A stretch of 11,915 nt of DNA from Clostridia bacterium (lineage in GTDB: Bacteria; Bacillota_A; Clostridia; Christensenellales; Aristaeellaceae): NCBI GenBank assembly GCA_017412025.1, contig JAFQOY010000206.1:1-11915 (forward strand), given 5' to 3'. The notes below the pieces were generated by a model. It made no database searches. It saw only the letters and a program-made list of their open reading frames with translations, and was not told where the DNA came from. This document shows, in pieces, positions 1 through 5,452 of the stretch (position 1 is the first letter of the stretch; every line of letters begins with the position of its first letter). The translations under genes and the position numbers were made by a program.

Positions 1-1
1 G

Positions 2-160
2 GATTACTGCGATGCTATCGACTCAGTGCAGCAGGCTATGAACAGCTATGACCCTGCGGTGATTGGCTATTCTTGGAATGACAGCAATCCCCGTATTCAG
101 CTGGAACCCCGTGGCACTCGAGGTTATATTGAAATGCGAGCTATCAAAAGCCACGCATAA
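2..160 (+). CDS. 3' end of an unidentified gene (52 C-terminal codons)
   Basis: An open frame enters from the left edge and stops with TAA at 158-160. The 52 visible residues contain the stretches DPAVIGYSWNDSNPRIQL and RGTRGYIEMRAI. I do not recognise the family and see no membrane segment, metal motif or repeat. It is treated as a real gene end because the frame is open throughout, the composition is protein-like, and a terminator-like hairpin starts seven bases after the stop. The fragments downstream suggest it may lie at the edge of a mobile or rearranged segment, but that is inference. It could equally be an ordinary hypothetical protein; the rest lies outside the window. Confidence 0.5.
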   Translation, partial: DYCDAIDSVQQAMNSYDPAVIGYSWNDSNPRIQLEPRGTRGYIEMRAIKSHA

Positions 161-166
161 ATAATG

Positions 167-220
167 AAAACCGTTGCAATTCTCATCCCCATAAAGGATG
201 GATGTTGCAGCGGTTTTATG
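167..220 (+). terminator. Terminator-like hairpin after the partial gene
   Basis: AAAACCGTTGCAA (167-179) pairs with TTGCAGCGGTTTT (205-217), with one G-T pair, and an inner CATCC/GGATG pairing (184-188 with 196-200) shortens the loop. Only a few T residues follow. The flanking A and T runs could let it act in both directions, which would also serve the minus-strand fragment that ends at 222. Confidence 0.6.
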
Positions 221-221
221 T

Positions 222-416
222 TTATTCAATGAAATGGTTTGCCGCATAATAGAGCAAAATCATAGCTACGCTGAAAATCAATCCACCAAATATATCGGAA
301 AACCAATGCACACCGCAAACCAGTCGCCCGATTACCATAAATGCCGTAAACTTAACTCCTGAATAAAGAGCCAAATTCGACAAGCTGCAGACCCGTAAAG
401 TGAAGTATACCCCATG
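222..416 (-). pseudogene. Truncated PAP2-type phosphatase, C-terminal fragment
   Basis: The minus-strand frame that stops at 222-224 is open up to an in-frame TGA at 417-419, giving 64 residues. It contains GRLVCGVHWFSDIFGG followed by a hydrophobic helix, LIFSVAMILLYY. This resembles the last catalytic motif of PAP2-superfamily (type 2 phosphatidic acid phosphatase) membrane proteins, where R and H precede an SD-(V/I)-xGG helix start. The upstream catalytic KxxxxxxRP and PSGH motifs and any start codon are missing, so this is a 3' remnant. Homology seems to fade at about 380-416, next to the hairpin region that begins near 420. Seen: the motif and truncation. Inferred: family and breakpoint. 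Confidence 0.55.
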
Positions 417-510
417 TCAAGGACAATTTTAGGGGTGCAAAATGCACCCGCTTTTCTCAACCGGGTGCAACCGTCCCTTGTATCATAATCAACCGGATTA
501 GCCATAACAT

Positions 511-550
511 AACGCTGATTTGGATACCAAGTCAGCGTTTCTTTTGTTTT
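511..550 (+). terminator. Rho-independent terminator without an upstream gene
   Basis: AACGCTGA (511-518) pairs with TCAGCGTT (532-539). An inner TTGG/CCAA pairing (520-523 with 527-530) closes a three-base loop, and TCTTTTGTTTT follows. This is a good plus-strand intrinsic terminator, but no plus-strand gene ends before it within 350 bp. Confidence 0.75.
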
Positions 551-565
551 AAACTAGCATATTTT

Positions 566-616
566 AAAGGGTTTCCAGTGCAGGCGCTGCTCCTGCGTGC
601 GCAGGAAACCCTTTTT
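566..616 (+). terminator. Second orphan terminator
   Basis: AAAGGGTTTCC (566-576) is perfectly complementary to GGAAACCCTTT (604-614), followed by TT. An inner GCAGG/CCTGC pairing (580-584 with 592-596) tightens the loop. The orientation fits plus-strand transcription, again with no gene directly upstream. It may also slow transcripts arriving from the minus-strand gene at 756. Confidence 0.7.
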
Positions 617-755
617 CATATCCCAAATACGTGAATCGTGGGGCGCGGCGTCGTTTGTCGGCCTGTCAGCCGCTTTAAGAATTGAAATCGCTTAAACGTA
701 CCGGCATATCATTTGCTGATTCGGGGGAGTGTGTGTGAAAGAAGGTTTATGCTTT

Positions 756-1898
756 TCAATGGCATTTTGAATGCCATGCAATTTCACCGTTGACGATGGT
801 CATAGATACAGAGGAGGCGATTTCCAGCGGATTGCCGCTATACAGAACGATATCGGCGTCCTTGCCTTCCTTCAGGCTGCCCAGGCGATGATCGACGCGG
901 CAAATGCGGGCGGCGTCTATGGTGATTGCCCGCAGCGCGCCCCATTCTCCCATGCCTTCTTTTGCAGCGAGACCAGCGCACAGGGGGAGATACTGGATGC
1001 GCGATACGGGATGATCTGTTGTCAGCGCGACCGGTACGCCCACTTTTTGAAGAATGCCCGGCGTCTTGAAATCAGAAAGACTTACTTCATCCTTGCTTCG
1101 GGAGGCCAGGGAAGGCCCCACGATGGCAGGATAGCCGCTTTTTGCGATCTTGTTGGCGATCAGGTGTCCCTCCGTGCAGTGATCCAGCGTAAGGCCGAGG
1201 CCAAACTCTCTGGCAATGCGCATGGCGGTGAAGATATCGTCCGCGCGGTGAACGTGCGCTTTGAGCGGAATCCTTCCCTCAAACAGGTCGCGATAACACT
1301 CAAAGGCAAAGGAAGGCTGTCCGCTGCTGCCTGCGTCAAAGTATTGCCTGGCCTTGTGCAGCTCCTCGCGAATCAATGAAGCGACGCCCATGCGTGTAGA
1401 CGGCATGTTGCCGTTCATGCCATAACAGCTCATGGGGTTCTCGCCAAAGGCCAGCTTGATTGCAGAAGGGGAAAGGACAACCATTTCATCTATACACCGG
1501 CCATGTGTTTTCAGGAAGGCAAACTGCCCGCCAATGGGATTGGAGCTTCCGGGGCCTGCCATCACGCCGGTGATTCCGGAGGCAAGGGCGTTGTGAAAGG
1601 CGCTGTCCATGGGATTGATGGCGTCAATGGCGCGCATGCAGGGGGTAATGGGATTGGTGTTTTCGTTGCATTCGTCTCCCTGTCCGGTCTTTTTCTCCTC
1701 AGAGATGCCAATATGGCTGTGAGCGTCGATGAAGCCCGGATAGATACGCAGACCTGCTGCATCAATGACCTGCATGCGATCTGTAGGTGAAATGCCTTTG
1801 GCAATCTTCGCAATCTTACCATCTGCGATGAGCAGATCGGAATGAACAGCTTTCTCAGATTCCATGGTATACAGAAGTCCGTTTTGAATCAACAGCAT
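756..1898 (-). CDS. Metal-dependent amidohydrolase (imidazolonepropionase-related family)
   Basis: The product is a cytosolic amidohydrolase-superfamily enzyme that should hydrolyse C-N bonds of a cyclic or acyl amide; the substrate is unknown. Counting from an ATG at 1904, the N-terminal beta-sandwich strand ends in PGFIDAHSHIG with metal ligands H62 and H64. K150 in SPSAIKLAFGENP may be a carboxylated-Lys or substrate residue. KAHVHRADD (H217, H219), LDHCTEGH (H242) and TTDHPV (D297) give the remaining ligand and catalytic motifs, and a closing beta segment (KEGKDADIVL) follows. Full length is 380-382 residues, normal for the family. The strong GGAGG at 1906-1910 is only one base from the ATG at 1904 but seven from the ATG at 1898, so I take 1898 as the start. 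The gene stands alone, divergent from the Asn/Gln-rich gene, and no clear promoter is visible. The overall call is firm; the substrate is not. Confidence 0.9.
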   Translation of the reverse strand: MLLIQNGLLYTMESEKAVHSDLLIADGKIAKIAKGISPTDRMQVIDAAGLRIYPGFIDAHSHIGISEEKKTGQGDECNENTNPITPCMRAIDAINPMDSAFHNALASGITGVMAGPGSSNPIGGQFAFLKTHGRCIDEMVVLSPSAIKLAFGENPMSCYGMNGNMPSTRMGVASLIREELHKARQYFDAGSSGQPSFAFECYRDLFEGRIPLKAHVHRADDIFTAMRIAREFGLGLTLDHCTEGHLIANKIAKSGYPAIVGPSLASRSKDEVSLSDFKTPGILQKVGVPVALTTDHPVSRIQYLPLCAGLAAKEGMGEWGALRAITIDAARICRVDHRLGSLKEGKDADIVLYSGNPLEIASSVSMTIVNGEIAWHSKCH

Positions 1899-1923
1899 GG
1901 TCATGCCTCCTACTTATTTTCGA

Positions 1924-1954
1924 TGAATAGTTTTGCGGAATTCACGGCAAGCTA
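1924..1954 (+). promoter_or_regulatory. Possible SigF/SigG-type promoter for the Asn/Gln gene
   Basis: TGAATA (1924-1929) matches the -35 of forespore sigma factors. After 18 bases, CAAGCTA (1948-1954) matches 5 of 7 positions of a CATACTA-like -10. No convincing vegetative promoter is visible in the 79-bp gap. The -10 is imperfect, so this is only a candidate. Confidence 0.25.
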
Positions 1955-1983
1955 TTCCCGAAACCAGGAAAGGAGGGAAAAAC

Positions 1984-2166
1984 ATGTCCTTCAATCAGTA
2001 TCAGAACAATAACCAGAATCAGAACAACAACCAGAACAATAATCAGAACAACAATCAGAACCAGAATAACAACCAGAACAATAACCAGAACAACAACCAG
2101 CAGAATAATCAGAATAAGAACAATGAACAGAATCAGCGCAATAACCAGAACAGGCAGAAGTACTGA
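1984..2166 (+). CDS. Small Asn/Gln-rich low-complexity protein, 60 residues
   Basis: The gene starts at ATG 1984 behind an excellent AAAGGAGGG site and ends at TGA 2164-2166. By my count 33 of 60 residues are Asn and 17 are Gln, arranged mostly as NNNQ and NQ units. The head MSFNQYQ is short and the tail is basic (ends NRQKY). There is no signal peptide, Cys or hydrophobic stretch, so it is expected to be soluble and disordered or prone to assembly. Gln is always CAG while Asn mixes AAC and AAT, so the repeat is kept at protein level rather than being a simple DNA expansion. I do not recognise a family. Asn/Gln-rich proteins of this size occur in spore-forming Firmicutes, and a possible sporulation-type promoter lies upstream, so a spore or coat role is conceivable but unproven. 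Confidence 0.75.
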   Translation: MSFNQYQNNNQNQNNNQNNNQNNNQNQNNNQNNNQNNNQQNNQNKNNEQNQRNNQNRQKY

Positions 2167-2212
2167 GCTGGCAAGCAGTAGCGGTATTTGTCTGAGCGGG
2201 TAAATGAATCAA

Positions 2213-2249
2213 GAGCTTCCGGAATTCTGATGTATGAATCCGGAAGCTC
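2213..2249. terminator. Long hairpin between convergent genes
   Basis: GAGCTTCCGGAATTC (2213-2227) pairs with GAATCCGGAAGCTC (2236-2249) with one bulged A and an 8-base loop. It lies between the stops of the Asn/Gln gene (+) and the ferredoxin-type gene (-), where a shared terminator is expected. Neither side has a proper T tract, so efficiency is doubtful. Confidence 0.45.
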
Positions 2250-2333
2250 GTATATTGCATTGCATATTTGCCGGTACAGCCTGGGCATGCGTGGGTCTGT
2301 TTGAGATAAAAGCAAAACGGGATCAGCAGCGCC

Positions 2334-3020
2334 TCAGCCAATAACCTGACCATCCGGGCTGATGGTCACAATCCGCAGGGGAATATCCTTGCCGCTCATC
2401 TCAATGGCAGTTTTTACAGCATGGGACAGTCCGCCGCAGCAGGGGACGGTCATGCGGGCGACGGTGACGCTGCGAATGGAATTCTCGCGAACAATCTGGG
2501 AAAGCTTCCTGGCGTAATTCACAGGATCCAGCTTCGGGCAGCCGATCAGCGTTACTCTGCCGCGCATGAAATCCTGATGGAAGTTGCCGTAGGCAAAGGC
2601 GGTACAGTCGGCCGCGATGAGCAGATCCGCCTGGACAAACCAGGGGCTGTTCACCGGAGCCAGCTGGATCTGTACAGGGAAATTGCTCAGACAGCTGGGA
2701 ACGGCGACGGAAGCGCCTGTCGTATCGGGCTTGATGCTTTGGCAGGCGCTGCCGGGGCAGCCGCAGGCCAGCGGCTCGGCCTGGGACTTCCTGGCGGCAA
2801 GCACGGCTGCCTCGTCATAGGCCGGAGCCTCGCGCTCCTCAAAGGAGATGGCCTCTGTGGGGCAGGCGGGCAGGCAGTCGCCCAGTCCGTCGCAATAGTC
2901 CTCGCGCAGCAGCTTCGCCTTGCCGTTCACCATGCCGATTGCGCCCTCGTGGCAGGCGGCGGCGCACAGACCGCAGCCAATGCACTTCTCTTCGTCAATT
3001 CTGATGATTCTCCGGATCAT
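2334..3020 (-). CDS. 4Fe-4S dicluster redox protein with C-terminal Cys-rich domain
   Basis: A 228-residue cytosolic iron-sulfur protein. Residues 1-60 form a two-cluster ferredoxin domain: C13-C16-C19-C23 in CIGCGLCAAAC and a variant CDGLGDCLPACP (C43, C49, C53), with five residues between its first two Cys. A CGCPGSAC segment (C86, C88, C93) follows. A conserved C-terminal domain has FPVQIQLAPVNSPWF, ADLLIAADCTAFAYGNF (C139), LIGCPKLD (C161) and VPCCGG (C194-C195). I recognise this layout as a family common in anaerobes, often beside a Crp/Fnr regulator and hydroxylamine reductase (hcp); no hcp is in the window. The start at 3020 is set by GGGAGG about nine bases upstream. It is divergent from the Crp/Fnr gene and shares a 98-bp control region with it. 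The exact reaction is unknown; electron transfer or nitrosative-stress redox work is likely. Confidence 0.88.
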   Translation of the reverse strand: MIRRIIRIDEEKCIGCGLCAAACHEGAIGMVNGKAKLLREDYCDGLGDCLPACPTEAISFEEREAPAYDEAAVLAARKSQAEPLACGCPGSACQSIKPDTTGASVAVPSCLSNFPVQIQLAPVNSPWFVQADLLIAADCTAFAYGNFHQDFMRGRVTLIGCPKLDPVNYARKLSQIVRENSIRSVTVARMTVPCCGGLSHAVKTAIEMSGKDIPLRIVTISPDGQVIG

Positions 3021-3048
3021 ATTCTTAACCTCCCGTGGTATGCTGTTC

Positions 3049-3077
3049 TTGACTTCATATGGGCATTATATTATAAT
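3049..3077 (+). promoter_or_regulatory. Strong SigA promoter for the Crp/Fnr gene
   Basis: TTGACT (3049-3054), a 17-bp spacer and TATAAT (3072-3077) form a near-consensus promoter with a start expected near 3084. It overlaps the minus-strand -10 of the divergent gene. The palindrome at 3093-3106 lies just downstream of the start, where a bound regulator would block transcription. Confidence 0.8.
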
Positions 3078-3106
3078 AAAACCAGAATGTACGTTGATTT
3101 TTCAAC
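3065..3106 (-). promoter_or_regulatory. Candidate activator-dependent promoter of the ferredoxin-type gene
   Basis: On the minus strand a TATAAT lies at 3070-3065, but no good -35 is found 16-18 bases away. Instead the perfect palindrome GTTGA-TTTT-TCAAC (3093-3106) is centred about 41.5 bp before the expected start near 3058. That is the usual class II position for Crp/Fnr activators. The activator assignment is inference. Confidence 0.5.
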
Positions 3107-3118
3107 ACGAGGTGAAAT

Positions 3119-3808
3119 GTGATCGCTGTTTCGGATGCGCTTCTGCGCTGCCCGCTGTTTGAAGGGATTGCTCCGTCGGAGCTGAGCGGTATGCTCGACT
3201 GTCTGGGCGCACGGCAGATTGCCTACACGAAGGGGGACGTTATCCTGGCGGAGGGATTTCCCGCCCGGGATATGGGCGTTTTGCTGTCCGGTCAGGTGCA
3301 GCTGATCCGTACGGACTATTACGGCAACCGCAGCATCATGCTGAGCATCGGCCCGGGACAACTCTTTGCAGAATCCTTTGCCTGTGCCAGAGCGGAGCGA
3401 ATGCCTGTCAGCGTGGTTGCGGTGGAGGATTGCGAGGTGCTGCTGCTGGGCTGCCGGAGGGTACTGACTTCCTGCTGCAGCGCCTGTGCATTTCATAGCC
3501 GCATCATTTTCAATCTGCTTCAGATTGTGGCGGAAAAGAATCTGTCGCTGCATCGCAAGGCGCTCATCACCGCCAAGCGCACCACGCGTGGAAAGCTGCT
3601 CGCCTATCTGCTCCTTCAGGCCAAAGAGGCAGGCCGCGCCGATTTCACCATTCCCTTTGACCGTCAGGGCCTGGCGGACTATCTGGAGGTAGACCGCAGC
3701 GGATTGTCTGCGGAGATGAGCAAACTGAAAAAGGAAGGCCTGATGGACTATTATAAGAGCAGTTTCCGGCTGCTCCGGATGCCGGATGAACTGGAAGAAC
3801 ACACGTAA
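3119..3808 (+). CDS. Crp/Fnr-family transcriptional regulator
   Basis: A 229-residue DNA-binding protein with an N-terminal cupin-like sensor domain (about residues 8-125, including KGDVILAEG and the glycine-rich LLSGQVQLI turn), a dimer helix (about 130-150) and a C-terminal winged helix. The recognition region is RQGLADYLEVDRSGLSAEMSKL (182-203). Eight Cys are present (C11, C28, C89, C105, C112, C119, C120, C123), clustered in CCSAC just before the dimer helix. They could bind a metal or iron-sulfur cluster, though no Fnr-like N-terminal Cys cluster is present; haem sensing as in some HcpR proteins is another option. The start is GTG at 3119, behind GAGGTG at 3109-3114; the ATG at 3117 runs straight into TGA. 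It probably controls the divergent ferredoxin-type gene and itself. Family firm, ligand unknown. Confidence 0.92.
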   Translation: MIAVSDALLRCPLFEGIAPSELSGMLDCLGARQIAYTKGDVILAEGFPARDMGVLLSGQVQLIRTDYYGNRSIMLSIGPGQLFAESFACARAERMPVSVVAVEDCEVLLLGCRRVLTSCCSACAFHSRIIFNLLQIVAEKNLSLHRKALITAKRTTRGKLLAYLLLQAKEAGRADFTIPFDRQGLADYLEVDRSGLSAEMSKLKKEGLMDYYKSSFRLLRMPDELEEHT

Positions 3809-3867
3809 TCCGATATCTGCAGATTATCTGAACGCATCGTAACGGGTGATTCATCTGAATAAACAGC

Positions 3868-3904
3868 ACAGCAAGGATGCTCGACCGGCGTTCTTGCTGT
3901 TTTT
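3868..3904 (+). terminator. Terminator of the Crp/Fnr gene
   Basis: ACAGCAAG (3868-3875) pairs with CTTGCTGT (3893-3900), followed directly by TTTT. It lies 60 bp after the stop codon, and no gene precedes it other than the regulator. Confidence 0.7.
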
Positions 3905-4031
3905 GCGCCTGTCCGGACAATCAGTTGCAAGTAAAGATTGATTTTGAAAATTGGCTGACAAAATGCAGTGCGGATTGCAGAACAATACCAACCGATTGTT
4001 ACATGATTTTGCGCGAATTTGTATTTATTTG

Positions 4032-4070
4032 TTGTGATTTTGACGAATCCATGTTATGATCATAAGGCGG
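4032..4070 (+). promoter_or_regulatory. Promoter and probable operator of the radical SAM operon
   Basis: TTGTGA (4032-4037), a 17-bp spacer and TATGAT (4055-4060) form a good vegetative promoter. A perfect 12-bp palindrome, TTATGATCATAA (4054-4065), covers the -10. With matching CC (4049-4050) and GG (4069-4070) it makes a 22-bp imperfect dyad, the size typical of TetR-family operators. The TetR gene that closes this operon is the natural candidate to bind it. Confidence 0.6.
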
Positions 4071-4098
4071 TTTATCACGCGGAAGCAGGAGGCATAAC

Positions 4099-5418
4099 AT
4101 GGCGCACAGGCTGAACGGAGATCATATCCGCAGGATCAAGAATCCTGCTTTTGCTGCATATGCGATGGAGTATCAGCGGATCTACGACGACTTTATGGAG
4201 AACGTGAAGGGATTCGGCCTTCCGTTTGCGCGCGACAGGGAAGAAGAAATCGAAGCCCTGCGCAAAGAGCTGCGCGCGCTTGGCGTGATCAGCCGCAACG
4301 ACGGCGCAAGCCTTGCAAACGGCGCGGTCTGCGGCGCATGCGAGGCCTGCAGGACGGGAGCGGACAGCTATACCGGCCTGATTTCGCTCATGTGTCACAG
4401 AAACTGCTTTTTCTGCTTCAATCCCAATCAGAGCGAATACGCGCGCTATGCGGATGGGAAGAAGGACTGGGAAGCAGAACTGGAGCAGGTATACGCGCAG
4501 AAAAAAGATCTTCGGTATATTGCGCTGACCGGCGGAGAGCCTCTGCTGCACAAAAGGGAGACCATCGCCTATTTTGAAAAGGCGAAGCGCCTCTGGCCGG
4601 ACGTCTCTATGCGGCTGTATACATCGGGCGATCTGCTGGATCAGACAATGATTGAGGAGCTTGCCCGCGTCGGGCTGGAGGAAATCCGCTTCAGCCTGAA
4701 GCTTGAGGATGAGCCTGCGCTGATGGAAAAGGTGTACGCGGCGATGGAAGCCGCGAAAAAGTACATTCCGCGCGTGATGGTGGAGATGCCGGTACTGCCG
4801 GACAGGGAACAGGAAATGCTGGATGTCCTTGACCGGCTTGAAAGCATGGGGATCTTCGGCATCAACCTGCTGGAATTGTGCTTTCCGTTTGAGAATGCAC
4901 GGGCGTTCAGCGCGCGGGGATATGCGCTGCGCAATCCGCCGTACAAGACGCTGTACAACTTCTGGTATGCCGGCGGCCTGCCGGTCGACGGCAGCGAGCT
5001 GCTGGCGCTGAAGCTTCTGGCGTATGTGATGCGCAGGGGGTATAAGCTGGTTGCGCATTACTGCTCGCTTGAAAACAAGCATTTCGGTCAGATTTACATG
5101 CAGAACACCGGCGCGGACGCCGGCGAGTGCTTTGTGATGTCCCGGAAGGATTTTTATCTCAAGACGGTCAAGGCGTTCGGCAAAGACGCCGCCCGGGCCG
5201 AGAGGATCCTGCGCGAGCATCATATGCATGCCTACGAGATGGACAGGGAAAACGGCTTTATCCAGATGTCCCCCGCCTGCGCCGCTCTGCTGCGCGGAAC
5301 GGGGATGGAGCTTGCCGTGTCCTATCAAGTTCGTGAAATGAGAGAAAATGCGTTCTGCCTGCGGGAGCTGCGCCTTGATTATGTGAAGGCTGCCGAATTT
5401 GACGAAAGCATGCTCTGA
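4099..5418 (+). CDS. Radical SAM enzyme with an extra N-terminal CxxCxxC
   Basis: A 439-residue cytosolic protein. The radical SAM signature CHRNCFFC (C99, C103, C106) binds the SAM-cleaving [4Fe-4S] cluster. ALTGGEPLL (GGEP 145-148) is the SAM-binding motif, and LYTSGDL and IRFSLKLED form later barrel strands. A second CGACEAC (C78, C81, C84) lies 15 residues before the signature, which is unusual and may hold an auxiliary cluster or metal. Further Cys at 261, 322, 344, 394 and 420 could complete other sites, and HYCSLENKHFGQIYMQN (320-336) looks conserved-type. The N-terminal 70 residues are helical and charged. Start fixed by AGGAGG six bases before ATG. It is first in an operon with a polyferredoxin 34 bp downstream, a likely electron donor or maturation partner. 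Substrate unknown; I do not recognise a named enzyme. Confidence 0.85.
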   Translation: MAHRLNGDHIRRIKNPAFAAYAMEYQRIYDDFMENVKGFGLPFARDREEEIEALRKELRALGVISRNDGASLANGAVCGACEACRTGADSYTGLISLMCHRNCFFCFNPNQSEYARYADGKKDWEAELEQVYAQKKDLRYIALTGGEPLLHKRETIAYFEKAKRLWPDVSMRLYTSGDLLDQTMIEELARVGLEEIRFSLKLEDEPALMEKVYAAMEAAKKYIPRVMVEMPVLPDREQEMLDVLDRLESMGIFGINLLELCFPFENARAFSARGYALRNPPYKTLYNFWYAGGLPVDGSELLALKLLAYVMRRGYKLVAHYCSLENKHFGQIYMQNTGADAGECFVMSRKDFYLKTVKAFGKDAARAERILREHHMHAYEMDRENGFIQMSPACAALLRGTGMELAVSYQVREMRENAFCLRELRLDYVKAAEFDESML

Positions 5419-5452
5419 GGAAGAACGGATTCTGGATGAGGAACGTAAGAAA

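Larger units (their letters stand above)
417..755. other. Gene-free region with hairpins, probable rearrangement scar
   Basis: No supported gene lies in this stretch. It holds a perfect 7-bp hairpin (GGGTGCA 433-439, TGCACCC 443-449), a third GGGTGCA at 463-469, and two terminators described separately. A weak CGGC/GCCG hairpin lies at about 660-673. From about 617 to 755 I see no further structure or coding signal; this is the downstream side of the minus-strand amidohydrolase gene, and no obvious terminator for that gene is present. Confidence 0.6.

Noticed and set aside
759..777. Perfect inverted repeat ATGGCAT/ATGCCAT at the end of the amidohydrolase gene as a terminator
   Set aside because: It is inside coding sequence and no T run follows on the minus strand; it may be chance.
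1984..2166. The Asn/Gln repeat as a CRISPR array or plain DNA tandem repeat
   Set aside because: Units are short, irregular and in frame, with no unique spacers and varied Asn codons. A coding repeat explains it better.
2133..2315. A 60-residue minus-strand frame between the Asn/Gln and ferredoxin-type genes
   Set aside because: Start is TTG without a ribosome site; it spans the hairpin and the end of the Asn/Gln gene and resembles no family I know.
1991..2353. Cys/Ser-rich minus-strand frame (CCSGYCSG repeats) opposite the Asn/Gln gene
   Set aside because: It is the reverse complement of the Asn/Gln repeat, has no ribosome site, and its Cys pattern follows directly from CAG/AAC codons on the other strand.
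3877..4059. A 60-residue plus-strand frame before the radical SAM gene
   Set aside because: It starts inside the terminator and runs through the promoter, with no ribosome site.
4075..5328. A 417-codon minus-strand frame opposite the radical SAM gene
   Set aside because: Codon-aligned shadow, His/Arg/Gln-rich, no ribosome site; the plus-strand product has clear catalytic motifs.
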